7,698 nt of DNA from Deltaproteobacteria bacterium (GTDB lineage: Bacteria > Desulfobacterota > Desulfobacteria > Desulfobacterales > ETH-SRB1), in contig JAFCZU010000261.1 of assembly GCA_019314185.1 (NCBI GenBank), positions 1 to 7,698 of the forward strand, read 5' to 3'. The position numbers and the translations under genes are program-made. Shown in pieces: positions 1-7,275 of the stretch (position 1 is its first letter; the number at the start of each line of letters is the position of its first letter). The notes beneath the pieces are model-generated. The model had not been told where the DNA came from. It saw only the letters and a program-made list of their open reading frames with translations, and did not search any database.

Positions 1-156
1 AATAACACGCTTTTATTATTCACGCAAGCCAATAAATAACAAACTTGCAAAAAGTTCAAAACTGTTATTTACGAAATTAATAATCCTATTGTTTTTTGTA
101 ACTATTCAGTCTAAACAGCTTCAACCTGACTACGTGAGCAGTTTACAATTCTTAAT
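1..156. other. Left-edge spacer, no gene recognised
   Basis: No convincing coding frame or RNA gene is visible. The stretch is AT-rich. It contains one small inverted repeat, AACTT-GCAAA-AAGTT, near 51-56, too short to call a terminator. The window edge cuts off whatever lies further left. Confidence 0.5.
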
Positions 157-212
157 ATTCTGTGATTTCTTTGTGTTTAAACTTATCTGCGTTTATCTGT
201 GTAAATCTGTGG
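157..212. repeat. Degenerate decamer repeat (about 5 units of TTATCTGYGT type)
   Basis: Ten-base units follow one another: ATTCTGTGAT (157-166), TTCTTTGTGT (167-176), a 6-base gap, TTATCTGCGT (183-192), TTATCTGTGT (193-202) and AAATCTGTGG (203-212). The last three share an ATCTGYG core in strict 10-base register. On the other strand this reads as CACAGAT-type units. The block begins 8 bases after the amidase stop codon, in its 3' flank. Similar degenerate repeats are, from memory, found in spacers of several bacterial phyla; their function is unknown to me. Confidence 0.6.
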
Positions 213-220
213 CTGAATAA

Positions 221-979
221 TTACTGTTTTTTTAGTAAAAAATCATCTATTCCGTTGCTTATGGCTTTTGTTAGATCAGCCAACACTTTTGCATCAAGCA
301 TTTTTTTCTCTTCCAAAGGATTGGTAAGATATCCAGTTTCTATAAGTATTGCCGGCATATCCACCCCTGACAGCACAATCAGCGGCATCCCTTCAATCCG
401 GGTTTCAATATGTTTTATTTTTTTATTTAGATGGTGTTGCATCAATTTTGCCAAAACTTTGCTGGCTGGTTTATGCCTTTTTTGCAAATCATCCCAGGGA
501 ATCAGATCATGGCTGTTTTTAAGTTTTTCCTTGTCAGCAGTCTCATTCAATAATGCTTGTGATATCTCCTTATAATAATAAACGCTCATGCCGCCTGCCT
601 GATGCAGAAAACTGCCGCCCGCATGAATGCTAATGAACAGATCAGCTTCTTTATGGTTGGCCAGGGCGGTTCTTTCGGAAATAGCAACCAGGTAATCATC
701 TGTTCGGGTTAGAAATACTCTGTATTTATCTCTGAGTTCGGAAGCAAGCATACGGGCAAGGGTTAATGCAACTGTTTTTTCGTATGTTCCCTCAGGCCCA
801 TGCGCGCCAGTGTCATGTCCACCATGCCCGGGATCTAAAACAACGATTTTTTTATGCTTGTCAAAAAACAGCTCTTTTGCTTTCACATTTACAGATGCTA
901 TGCAAAGATAGATAATAATAAGAAGAAATAATAGTATAAAACGACTTTTTATTAGATAATAGTTGTTAATTACCAGCAT
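221..979 (-). CDS. Exported N-acetylmuramoyl-L-alanine amidase (Amidase_3 family)
   Basis: A 252-residue zinc hydrolase that cleaves the bond between N-acetylmuramic acid and the L-alanine of the stem peptide in peptidoglycan, so it acts in the periplasm. Residues 12-34 form a basic-then-hydrophobic signal segment with a plausible cleavage site after VKA (34). An uncleaved membrane anchor is the alternative. The mature protein is essentially one Amidase_3 domain. Candidate zinc ligands and catalytic residues are H52 (DPGHGG), E67 (TYEKT), H119 (SIHAG) and E214 (LIETGYLTNP). No AMIN, LysM or SPOR domain is present. Residues about 139-195 form a short charged insertion before the last core motifs, where AmiB/AmiC proteins carry a regulatory helix; equivalence is only a guess. 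The start is the first ATG; the upstream Shine-Dalgarno is weak (GAGA-like). The gene is divergent from tRNA-Leu/tig and probably has its own promoter. The family is certain; the ami paralogue is not. Confidence 0.93.
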   Translation of the reverse strand: MLVINNYYLIKSRFILLFLLIIIYLCIASVNVKAKELFFDKHKKIVVLDPGHGGHDTGAHGPEGTYEKTVALTLARMLASELRDKYRVFLTRTDDYLVAISERTALANHKEADLFISIHAGGSFLHQAGGMSVYYYKEISQALLNETADKEKLKNSHDLIPWDDLQKRHKPASKVLAKLMQHHLNKKIKHIETRIEGMPLIVLSGVDMPAILIETGYLTNPLEEKKMLDAKVLADLTKAISNGIDDFLLKKQ

Positions 980-1158
980 ATTGTTTATTTCTCAATTTTT
1001 GAGTTTTATGATCCCATCAATTTTTCTTGACACTCATAGTAATTAATATTATTTTTATTGTTTGTACAATAATTATTTTATAGCTTTTTCTCCAACAATT
1101 TTAACATATTTATATATAACCCAAGTTAAACGATTTATTGCTAAGATATATGGATATG
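980..1158. other. AT-rich divergent intergenic region
   Basis: This spacer separates the leftward amidase from the rightward tRNA-Leu/tig unit and holds no gene. It contains two small inverted repeats: CTCAA-TTT-TTGAG (991-1003), in the amidase 5' leader, and a 7-bp one, TTATTGT-TTGT-ACAATAA (1055-1072). Promoters for both directions are expected here, but no -35/-10 pair stands out strongly. The small hairpins could be operators; nothing proves it. Confidence 0.4.
1027..1055 (+). promoter_or_regulatory. Possible sigma-70 promoter facing tRNA-Leu/tig
   Basis: A perfect -35 hexamer TTGACA (1027-1032) is followed after 17 bases by TATTTT (1050-1055), a 4/6 match to the -10 consensus. It points toward tRNA-Leu, about 190 bases away, which would give a long leader through hairpin repeat copy 1. 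In such AT-rich sequence a chance match is quite possible. Confidence 0.25.
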
Positions 1159-1230
1159 CCTAAGATTTTTTCGGATTCTTGACGCGTAACAGATCGATGC
1201 GGATCGAACAAAAAATCGCTCAATTCAGGT
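1159..1230 (+). repeat. Dispersed hairpin repeat, copy 1 (REP/MITE-like)
   Basis: This imperfect inverted repeat has left arm CCTAA plus GATTTTTT (1159-1171) and right arm AAAAAATCGCTCAA plus TTCAGG (1210-1229). Its last 40 bases (1191-1230) match the reverse complement of 7275-7314 at 34 of 40 positions by my hand alignment. The rest also aligns, except that this copy lacks about 7 bases of the left arm (the TTGAGCG part). It carries no coding capacity and ends 13 bases before the mature tRNA-Leu, so it occupies the position where the tRNA promoter would normally lie. Confidence 0.75.
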
Positions 1231-1243
1231 ATAAGGTAAAGAT

Positions 1244-1330
1244 GCGAGAGTGGCGGAATTGGTAGACGCACTGGACTTAGGATCCAGCTCTGGCAACAGA
1301 ATGGGAGTTCAAGTCTCCCCTCTCGCACCA
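1244..1330 (+). tRNA. tRNA-Leu (anticodon UAG)
   Basis: The 87-base class II tRNA includes an encoded CCA end. The acceptor GCGAGAG (1244-1250) pairs with CTCTCGC (1320-1326), followed by discriminator A and CCA (1328-1330). The anticodon stem CTGGA/TCCAG encloses loop CTTAGGA, with anticodon TAG at 1278-1280, reading CUN leucine codons. The long variable arm (about 1288-1302, TCTG/CAGA) is typical of tRNA-Leu. The T-arm is GGGAG-TTCAAGT-CTCCC. It ends 42 bases before the tig ATG with no terminator between them, so read-through into tig is likely. Confidence 0.98.
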
Positions 1331-1362
1331 AATCTTCTCTAAATATTAATATTATTTTTGAA

Positions 1363-1367
1363 AAGGA
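1363..1367 (+). promoter_or_regulatory. tig ribosome binding site (decides the start)
   Basis: AAGGA lies 5 bases before the ATG at 1373. An in-frame TTG at 1358 lies upstream of this site, has no Shine-Dalgarno of its own, and would add five residues (MKRKI) not expected at a trigger factor N-terminus. The ATG at 1373 is therefore preferred. Confidence 0.8.
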
Positions 1368-1372
1368 AAATT

Positions 1373-2695
1373 ATGGAAGTAACCGTAGAAAATTTGAGTT
1401 CTGTAAAAAAGATATTGCACATTGAAATCCCTGAAGATGTAGTTGCTCATGAGCTGAACCTGGCTTATAAAGATTTAAAGAAAACAGCAAAAATAAAAGG
1501 TTACCGCCCTGGAAAGGCGCCCCGCAGTGTTTTGGAAAGATTATTTAAGAAAAGTGTTCATTCTGATGTTTCTTCTAAATTGCTTCAAGACTCACTTGTA
1601 GATGTAGTCAAGGAAAAGGATTTAAAAATTGTTGGAGCTCCCCAAATTGATCCGCCTGAGCTTGATGCAAAAGGACCTTATAAATATGATGCCACTGTCG
1701 AAGTAACTCCTGAAATCGGTGATATTGATTTTAAAGGATTAAATCTTAAAAAAACAGCATACAAGATAAGTGATGAGGAAATTAATGCGCAGCTTAAAAT
1801 GCTTCAAAAAAATCTGGCGCAGTTAAAGACGGTTGAGGAAAATCGATTATTAAAAGAAGGGGACTTTGCCCTGATAGATTATGAAGGTTTTAAAAATGGA
1901 AAACCGTTTGATGAAACACAAAAAACAGAAAACTTTACTTTGGAAATCGGAAAAGGTAAGATTGTAAAGGAATTTGATGAACAATTGGTTGGCATGGAAA
2001 AAGGTGATATTAGAGAAATTAATATACATTTTCCTGAAGATTATTTTAATAAAAATCTGGCTGACATTGACATATCATTTCAGGTAAAACTAAATGGAAT
2101 AAGAGAAGAGGTGCTTCCTGAAATCAATGATGATTTCGCAAAGGAGCTTGGTGAGTACAAAACATTAACTGGATTAAAAGGTGTGATAACAGACAACCTG
2201 AAGCAGGGTTATGATAAAAGAACGGAACAGGAACTAAACGAACAGATTTTCTCCGCATTAATAGCAAAAAAGGATTTTGAAGTTCCTGACGCAATGGTAG
2301 AATATGAATTGGAAAATATTATTTCAGATATTGAAAGGTCGTTTGCTTACAACAACAAATCAATGGAAGAAATGGGGATTACAAAAGAAAGTATTAAGGA
2401 AAAGTATCGTGATACTGCTGTCAAGCAGGTTGAACGGCACCTTATATTAAACAAACTCATTGACCAAGAAAAGTTGAAAGTTTCCGATGAAGAAATTGAA
2501 GAGGGTTTCAAAGATATGTCAAAAACTTTCAGCAAGCCTCTTGATGAAATAAAAACTTTTTATAATCAAAACAATAATAAGCTTGATTTGTTTAAAAACA
2601 CCATTCTTGAAAAACAGGTTATCAAGCTTATTATTAATAATAGCAATGTTGAAAATATTGAAGCAAACAAGGAAAATGTCGCAGGATTAAAGTAA
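1373..2695 (+). CDS. tig: Trigger factor (ribosome-associated chaperone, peptidyl-prolyl isomerase)
   Basis: This 440-residue cytoplasmic chaperone docks at the ribosome exit tunnel and shields nascent chains. The N-terminal ribosome-binding domain (about 1-115) carries the signature GYRPGKAP at 43-50, equivalent to the E. coli GFRKGKVP loop that contacts the large subunit. An FKBP-type isomerase domain spans about 160-245 (GDFALIDYEGF, then FTLEIGKGKIVKEFDEQLVGM, ending VKLNGI). The C-terminal, mostly helical, substrate-cradling region runs from about 246 to 430. Length is close to the usual 430-450, so the protein looks intact. The last ~15 residues (SNVENIEANKENVAGLK region) are a polar tail. 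The gene lies 42 bases after tRNA-Leu and 145 bases before clpP, the standard partner order. The upstream TTG at 1358 was rejected as the start because the ribosome site AAGGA sits between it and ATG 1373. Confidence 0.97.
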   Translation: MEVTVENLSSVKKILHIEIPEDVVAHELNLAYKDLKKTAKIKGYRPGKAPRSVLERLFKKSVHSDVSSKLLQDSLVDVVKEKDLKIVGAPQIDPPELDAKGPYKYDATVEVTPEIGDIDFKGLNLKKTAYKISDEEINAQLKMLQKNLAQLKTVEENRLLKEGDFALIDYEGFKNGKPFDETQKTENFTLEIGKGKIVKEFDEQLVGMEKGDIREINIHFPEDYFNKNLADIDISFQVKLNGIREEVLPEINDDFAKELGEYKTLTGLKGVITDNLKQGYDKRTEQELNEQIFSALIAKKDFEVPDAMVEYELENIISDIERSFAYNNKSMEEMGITKESIKEKYRDTAVKQVERHLILNKLIDQEKLKVSDEEIEEGFKDMSKTFSKPLDEIKTFYNQNNNKLDLFKNTILEKQVIKLIINNSNVENIEANKENVAGLK

Positions 2696-2711
2696 TTATT
2701 AAACATAAAAT

Positions 2712-2783
2712 GAGCGATTAGCTAATTATACAAATGCATATTTTATAAGAGCCAACGGCTAATTGCTAAGAGCTAATAGCTCA
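2712..2783. repeat. Degenerate heptamer array in the tig-clpP spacer (NNGCTAA orientation)
   Basis: Seven-base units run in strict register: GAGCGAT, TAGCTAA (2712-2725), an unrelated 23-base AT-rich gap, then GAGCCAA, CGGCTAA, TTGCTAA, GAGCTAA and TAGCTCA (2749-2783). The constant part is GCTAA with two variable bases. GAGCTA-A-TAGCTC (2770-2782) is self-complementary. The reverse complement of this array resembles the arrays at 4715-4823: GCTAAGAGCTAAT (2765-2777) is exactly complementary to 4721-4733, and GCTAATAGCTCA (2772-2783) to 4775-4786. It sits in the tig-clpP transcript region; any clpP promoter would have to be in or beside it. Confidence 0.75.
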
Positions 2784-2827
2784 ACTTAGATTAAAGTAAT
2801 TTACTGTTTTACCGAAACAACTAATCA

Positions 2828-2833
2828 AAGGAG
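2828..2833 (+). promoter_or_regulatory. clpP ribosome binding site supporting a GTG start
   Basis: A strong Shine-Dalgarno, AAGGAG, lies 7 bases before the GTG at 2841. No in-frame ATG occurs at that point, so GTG is the start. The resulting N-terminus ([20 protein letters not shown]) matches the usual mature-like ClpP beginning. Confidence 0.85.
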
Positions 2834-2840
2834 ATAATTT

Positions 2841-3455
2841 GTGCCGCTTATACCAATGGTCATAGAACAGAGCAGTCGAGGGGAACGAGCATATGATATT
2901 TATTCAAGGCTTCTTAAAGACAGGATAATTTTTTTCGGTTCTGCCATGAATGATGAAGTTGCAAATCTTTTAATCGCACAGCTTTTGTTCCTTGAATCTG
3001 ATGATCCTGACAAGGATATAAATATTTATATTAACTCGCCTGGCGGAGTTGTAACAGCTGGTCTCGCCGTATATGACACACTCCAGTATATTAAACCGGA
3101 TATCGCCACGGTATGTATTGGACAGGCTGCCAGCATGGGAGCGGTTTTGCTCGCTGCAGGCACAAAAGGGAAACGATATTCCCTACCCCACTCAAGGATT
3201 TTAATTCATCAGCCAATGGGCGGATTTCAGGGACAGGCTTCTGATATTGCTATACAGGCCAAGGAAATTCTTCGCATGAAAGAAACTCTAAATGATATAT
3301 TGGTGTTGAACACAAGCAAAGATTTAGAACAAATACGCATCGATACTGACCGCGATTTTTTTATGTCAGGTGAAGAAGCAAAAGAATATGGAATAATAGA
3401 TCATGTAATCACCAACAGAAACGATCTTGATAAAACAAAAAAGATGGAGGCGTAA
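2841..3455 (+). CDS. clpP: ATP-dependent Clp protease proteolytic subunit ClpP
   Basis: This 204-residue serine peptidase (family S14) assembles into two stacked heptameric rings and degrades polypeptides fed by a Clp ATPase in the cytoplasm. The catalytic triad is S98 (GQAASMG), H123 (ILIHQPMGG) and D172 (DTDRDFF). Spacings of 25 and 49 residues equal those of the E. coli enzyme. The oxyanion-loop motif NSPGG is at 65-69 and the handle region ([17 protein letters not shown]) is intact. The N-terminus is short, with little propeptide. The start is GTG with a strong ribosome site. The stop is one base before the clpX ATG, and the clpX ribosome site lies in the last codons of clpP, so the two are almost certainly translationally coupled and made together as ClpXP. 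No CIRCE-type or clear heat-shock promoter is visible upstream. Confidence 0.98.
   Translation: MPLIPMVIEQSSRGERAYDIYSRLLKDRIIFFGSAMNDEVANLLIAQLLFLESDDPDKDINIYINSPGGVVTAGLAVYDTLQYIKPDIATVCIGQAASMGAVLLAAGTKGKRYSLPHSRILIHQPMGGFQGQASDIAIQAKEILRMKETLNDILVLNTSKDLEQIRIDTDRDFFMSGEEAKEYGIIDHVITNRNDLDKTKKMEA
3446..3450 (+). promoter_or_regulatory. clpX ribosome binding site inside the end of clpP
   Basis: GGAGG lies 6 bases before ATG 3457 and within the final codons of clpP. It favours the ATG over an in-frame TTG at 3427 that would overlap clpP and add a basic ten-residue extension ([10 protein letters not shown]) absent from typical ClpX. Confidence 0.85.
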
Positions 3456-3456
3456 A

Positions 3457-4707
3457 ATGGCAAAAAAAAGGGAGTCAAAAGATAATCTTTTCTGCTCATT
3501 TTGCGGTAAAAATCAGAAAGAGGTTAACAAACTGATTGCCGGTCCTGCTGTCTATATCTGTGATGAATGCATCCAGCTATGCAGCGAAATAATAGACGAA
3601 GAAACAGAAAAAGACTCAAAGGAAGTTGAGCATTCCTTTACCCCTAAAGACATTAAGAAAATGCTCGATGATTACGTGATTGAACAGGATCAGGCCAAAA
3701 AGACATTAGCCGTTGCTGTTTATAACCATTATAAGAGACTTGAATCTTCGGTCGGCACTGGAGATGTTGAAATCCAGAAAAGCAATATTCTTATAATAGG
3801 GCCTACTGGATGCGGAAAGACTTTGCTGGCACAGACTCTTGCCAGATTTTTAAATGTTCCATTTACAATAGCAGATGCTACGAGCTTAACTGAAGCCGGT
3901 TATGTTGGCGAGGATGTTGAAAATATCATACTTTCCCTGCTCCAGAATGCAGATTATGATGTGGAAAAAGCAAAGCGCGGCATTGTTTACATTGATGAAA
4001 TTGACAAGATTGCCTTAAAATCTGACAATCCGTCTATTACGCGTGATGTTTCAGGAGAAGGTGTACAGCAAGCGCTGTTAAAGATTATTGAAGGAACCAC
4101 TGCCAGTGTTCCCCCCAAAGGCGGCAGAAAGCATCCTCAACAGGATTTTGTCAAGATTGATACTTCAAATATACTTTTTATCTGCGGCGGGACATTTACC
4201 GGATTAGATAGAATAATAAAGCAACGTCTCGAATCCAGAGTTATGGGTTTTGGCGCCAAAATAGCCAAACGGAAAGATAAAGATATCGGTAAAATCTTGA
4301 AAAAAATTCAACCTGAAGATCTGATCAGATACGGATTGATTCCTGAATTTCTTGGCCGTCTCCCTGTCATCGCTACGCTTAATGAATTAAACCAGTCATC
4401 TTTGACAAAAATATTGCAGGAGCCTAAAAATGCTCTTCTCAAGCAGTTTAAAAAATTATTTGAGATTGAGGGGGTTACTCTAAGATTAACAGACGGTGCA
4501 CTTTCCGCCATTTCCGAAGAAGCTTTAAAACGAAAATCAGGCGCCAGAGCTCTTCGCTCAATTATGGAAAACTGCCTTCTGGACATCATGTATGAGCTTC
4601 CTTCCATTAAAAATGTTAAAGAATGTATAATAGGCAAAGATGTTGTGTTAAATAAAGAAGACCCTATCGTATTATACGAACAGACAAAAAAACAGGCACA
4701 GGCGTAA
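3457..4707 (+). CDS. clpX: ATP-dependent Clp protease ATP-binding subunit ClpX
   Basis: This 416-residue AAA+ unfoldase forms a hexamer, recognises degradation tags, and threads substrates into ClpP. The N-terminal zinc-binding domain holds four cysteines, C13, C16, C35 and C38 (CSFC...CDEC), for dimerisation and adaptor/substrate binding. The AAA+ core has Walker A GPTGCGKT (115-122), pore loop GYVG (148-151), Walker [10 protein letters not shown] (D180, E181), the RKH substrate loop (224-226), a predicted arginine finger in EFLGR (R301), and sensor 2 in SGAR (R364). The ClpP-docking loop reads MGF (263-265) instead of the E. coli IGF. Length is normal (E. coli 424). The ATG at 3457 is one base after clpP. 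The 132-base gap to lon contains two heptamer-repeat arrays, so lon may be partly independently expressed. Confidence 0.98.
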   Translation: MAKKRESKDNLFCSFCGKNQKEVNKLIAGPAVYICDECIQLCSEIIDEETEKDSKEVEHSFTPKDIKKMLDDYVIEQDQAKKTLAVAVYNHYKRLESSVGTGDVEIQKSNILIIGPTGCGKTLLAQTLARFLNVPFTIADATSLTEAGYVGEDVENIILSLLQNADYDVEKAKRGIVYIDEIDKIALKSDNPSITRDVSGEGVQQALLKIIEGTTASVPPKGGRKHPQQDFVKIDTSNILFICGGTFTGLDRIIKQRLESRVMGFGAKIAKRKDKDIGKILKKIQPEDLIRYGLIPEFLGRLPVIATLNELNQSSLTKILQEPKNALLKQFKKLFEIEGVTLRLTDGALSAISEEALKRKSGARALRSIMENCLLDIMYELPSIKNVKECIIGKDVVLNKEDPIVLYEQTKKQAQA

Positions 4708-4714
4708 TGTAAAA

Positions 4715-4756
4715 TAAGCAATTAGCTCTTAGCCGTTAGCTTTTAGCTATTAGTCA
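4715..4756. repeat. Heptamer array A in the clpX-lon spacer (TTAGCNN orientation)
   Basis: Six consecutive seven-base units start 8 bases after the clpX stop: TAAGCAA, TTAGCTC, TTAGCCG, TTAGCTT, TTAGCTA and TTAGTCA. The constant part is TTAGC plus two variable bases. Nineteen bases of this array (4731-4749) are identical to 4791-4809 of array B, exactly 60 bases away, suggesting a local duplication. Orientation is opposite to the array upstream of clpP. Confidence 0.78.
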
Positions 4757-4774
4757 AACACATATCACATAAGA

Positions 4775-4824
4775 TGAGCTATTAGCAGTCAGCCGTTAGC
4801 TTTTAGCTAACAGCTAATGGCTTA
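4775..4824. repeat. Heptamer array B before lon, able to fold into a hairpin
   Basis: Seven units run in register: TGAGCTA, TTAGCAG, TCAGCCG, TTAGCTT, TTAGCTA, ACAGCTA and ATGGCTT. As RNA the ends can pair: TGAGCTATTAGC (4775-4786) with GCTAATGGCTTA (4813-4824), ten Watson-Crick plus two G-U pairs. Inside it GTTAGCT-TTT-AGCTAAC (4795-4811) forms a perfect 7-bp stem. The structure ends 15 bases before the lon ATG and lacks a following T-run, so it is not a classical terminator. It could affect RNA processing or lon translation. Confidence 0.75.
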
Positions 4825-4839
4825 ACACACAGGTAACCT

Positions 4840-7275
4840 ATGATTAACTTTCCAAAAATATTCAAGGAAGATAAACCGACGCCGTCAAATTTCGTGCTTC
4901 CCCTTCTGCCGTTAAGAGATATTGTAGTTTTCCCCCATATGGTTGCTCCTCTTTTCGTTGGGCGCACTAAATCTGTTCACGCCCTTGCTGATGCGATGAA
5001 TAAGGACAAAAAGGTTTTTCTTGCCACGCAGAAAAAAATTGAGATTAACAACCCAAGGGTAAAAGATATTTGTACAATTGGAACCGTTGGAAATGTGCTT
5101 CAGCTTTTGCGGCTACCTGATGGCACAGTAAAAGCATTGGTTGAAGGAATATCCAGAGCCGCAGTTGTCCGTTATTTAAAGAATGAAGACTTTTTGCAAG
5201 TTGAACTGGAAACTCTGATTGAACCTGAAATATCGGCTGCCGAATCTGTAGCTCTCAGCAGAGCTGTAATAGAAAGTTTTGAGAACTATGCCAAAGTCAA
5301 TAAAAATATATCAAAAAATCTGCTTAGCAATCTCACAGCCATCTCAAATCCTTCGCAGTTAGCAGATACTGTGACAACCCATTTTTCTTTTAAAATAAAA
5401 GACAAACAGCGTCTTTTGGAAACAATGTCGCCGACCAAACGACTTGCTTTTCTGCTTGATCTGATAAAAATGGAAATCGATGTTTTCAAGATGGATCAAA
5501 AAATAAAAGGTCGCGTCAAGAAACAGATGGAAAAGACTCAGAAGAGTTATTATCTAAATGAACAGATAAGGGCTATTAAAAAGGAGATGGGGACTGAAGA
5601 AGGCCCAGGCGCTGAATTAAAGGAGCTCGAAAAACAAATAAAGCGAAAAAGGATGTCAAAAGAGGGAGCAGGAAAAGTAAGACAGGAATTTAAAAAACTC
5701 AAAATGATGACGCCCATGTCTGCAGAAGCAACGGTAGTCAGAAATTATATTGAATGGCTAATCAGCCTGCCATGGTTTGAACGCAGCAAAGTGCGTAACA
5801 ATATAGAGGAAGCAGAAAAAATACTGAATGAGGATCATTACGGACTTGAAAAACCAAAAGAACGGATATTGGAATATCTTGCTGTTCAGGTACTGGTCAA
5901 AAAAATCCGTGGTCCGATACTATGTTTTGTCGGGCCTCCTGGCGTTGGAAAGACCTCCCTGGCAAAGTCTGTTGCACGAGCAACCGGAAGAAAATTTATC
6001 CGTCTTTCACTTGGAGGAGTCAGGGATGAGGCTGAAATCCGCGGGCATAGACGCACCTATATAGGCGCAATGCCAGGTAAGGTAATCCAGTCTTTAAAAA
6101 AGGCAGGTGTGAACAATCCTGTGTTTTGTCTTGATGAAGTGGATAAGATGAGCATGGATTTCAGGGGTGATCCATCTGCAGCGCTTCTCGAAGTTCTAGA
6201 TCCCGAACAAAACTATAGCTTTAATGACCATTATCTTGATATTGATTACGATCTTTCCGATATATTTTTTATCACAACAGCCAATACACTACCTGAAATA
6301 CCGCTTCCGTTACAGGACAGAATGGAAATTATCCGTCTTGCAGGTTATACAGAGTATGAAAAGTATAATATTGCCAAAGAATTTCTTGTTGATAAACAGA
6401 TTAAAGCAAACGGGCTTGAAGAAAAAGATGTTCGGTTTTCCAAGAATGCTATATTAACCATCGTGAATAGGTATACTCGTGAATCTGGTGTTAGAAATTT
6501 AGAGCGCGAGATTGCTTCCATATGCCGGAAAATTGCCCGTGAAGTTGTAAAAAGTAAAACCATTGGCAGGTTAAATGTAACATCAAAATCTGTTACTAAA
6601 TTTTTAGGCCCTCCCCGCTTCAAAGTCAGCCAGATCGATGATAAGGATCAAATCGGTCTTGTTACAGGACTTGCCTGGACACAGGTCGGTGGTGAACTGC
6701 TTTGCATTGAAACCCTGATTATGCCTGGTAAGGGAGTGCTGATCACGACAGGCAAGCTGGGAGATGTGATGAAAGAATCTGCTCAAGCTGCTGTAAGCTA
6801 TGTCCGCTCACGAGCAAAGCGCCTTATGATTGAGGACAAGTTTTACAAAAAATATGATATTCATATACATGTGCCGGAAGGCGCTATTCCAAAAGATGGC
6901 CCCTCTGCCGGCATTACGATATGTACATCCATTGTGTCGGCTCTCACAAAGAAGCCTGTTCACCGTGATATTGCCATGACAGGTGAAATAACATTGCGCG
7001 GCCGCATTCTTCCTATCGGAGGATTAAAGGAAAAAATTCTGGCTGCTCATAGAGGGGGGATTAAAAAGGTTATTATTCCAAAAGAGAACGAAAAAGATAT
7101 CAAGGACATACCTCCTTTAATATTAAAACAGATAGATATAATTCCAGTGGAACACATGGATGACGTCTTGTCCCATGCATTAATCCTGACCAATGGAGAC
7201 ACTCTGTTTAATGAAGAGGATATCTCTTATGGAATAATGCCAGAGAAAATAGAACACAGGACAGCTTTAATTTAA
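4840..7275 (+). CDS. lon: ATP-dependent protease Lon (LonA type)
   Basis: This 811-residue cytoplasmic protease carries ATPase and peptidase in one chain and assembles as a hexamer to degrade misfolded and selected regulatory proteins. The N-terminal substrate-binding Lon domain (about 18-210, starting [13 protein letters not shown]) is followed by a charged helical linker (about 215-300, with [15 protein letters not shown]). The AAA+ module has Walker A GPPGVGKT (365-372), Walker B FCLDEVDK (D432, E433), sensor 1 N482, arginine finger R494 (LQDRME) and sensor 2 R552. The protease domain has the Ser-Lys dyad S689 (PKDGPSAG) and K732 (GGLKEK), 43 residues apart as in E. coli S679/K722. The protein is full length. 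The ATG start has only a modest AGG ribosome site 6 bases upstream, just after heptamer array B. The stop codon abuts the dispersed hairpin repeat. Confidence 0.98.
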   Translation: MINFPKIFKEDKPTPSNFVLPLLPLRDIVVFPHMVAPLFVGRTKSVHALADAMNKDKKVFLATQKKIEINNPRVKDICTIGTVGNVLQLLRLPDGTVKALVEGISRAAVVRYLKNEDFLQVELETLIEPEISAAESVALSRAVIESFENYAKVNKNISKNLLSNLTAISNPSQLADTVTTHFSFKIKDKQRLLETMSPTKRLAFLLDLIKMEIDVFKMDQKIKGRVKKQMEKTQKSYYLNEQIRAIKKEMGTEEGPGAELKELEKQIKRKRMSKEGAGKVRQEFKKLKMMTPMSAEATVVRNYIEWLISLPWFERSKVRNNIEEAEKILNEDHYGLEKPKERILEYLAVQVLVKKIRGPILCFVGPPGVGKTSLAKSVARATGRKFIRLSLGGVRDEAEIRGHRRTYIGAMPGKVIQSLKKAGVNNPVFCLDEVDKMSMDFRGDPSAALLEVLDPEQNYSFNDHYLDIDYDLSDIFFITTANTLPEIPLPLQDRMEIIRLAGYTEYEKYNIAKEFLVDKQIKANGLEEKDVRFSKNAILTIVNRYTRESGVRNLEREIASICRKIAREVVKSKTIGRLNVTSKSVTKFLGPPRFKVSQIDDKDQIGLVTGLAWTQVGGELLCIETLIMPGKGVLITTGKLGDVMKESAQAAVSYVRSRAKRLMIEDKFYKKYDIHIHVPEGAIPKDGPSAGITICTSIVSALTKKPVHRDIAMTGEITLRGRILPIGGLKEKILAAHRGGIKKVIIPKENEKDIKDIPPLILKQIDIIPVEHMDDVLSHALILTNGDTLFNEEDISYGIMPEKIEHRTALI

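Noticed and set aside
162..575. 137-residue open frame on the + strand opposite the amidase
   Set aside because: It overlaps the reverse complement of an amidase gene whose zinc-ligand motifs are all intact; its own translation resembles no family and it begins within the decamer repeats.
1110..1331. Open frame on the - strand across tRNA-Leu (73 residues, containing EGRLELPF)
   Set aside because: It is the antisense translation of the tRNA-Leu gene plus the upstream repeat, a well-known spurious prediction.
1358..1372. TTG at 1358 as the tig start
   Set aside because: The only good ribosome site (1363-1367) lies downstream of it and serves ATG 1373.
3427..3456. TTG at 3427 as the clpX start
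   Set aside because: It would overlap clpP and add a ten-residue basic extension; GGAGG before ATG 3457 is a much better signal.
4308..4721. 137-residue open frame opposite the end of clpX
   Set aside because: Antisense shadow of a conserved gene, without a recognisable domain or ribosome site.
4722..4823. TTAGC motifs as a CIRCE (HrcA) operator
   Set aside because: CIRCE is TTAGCACTC-N9-GAGTGCTAA. The motifs here never continue to ACTC and form a 7-base repeat register instead.
2712..4824. CRISPR-like array
   Set aside because: The units are 7 bases, contiguous and degenerate, with no spacers of constant size and no cas genes.
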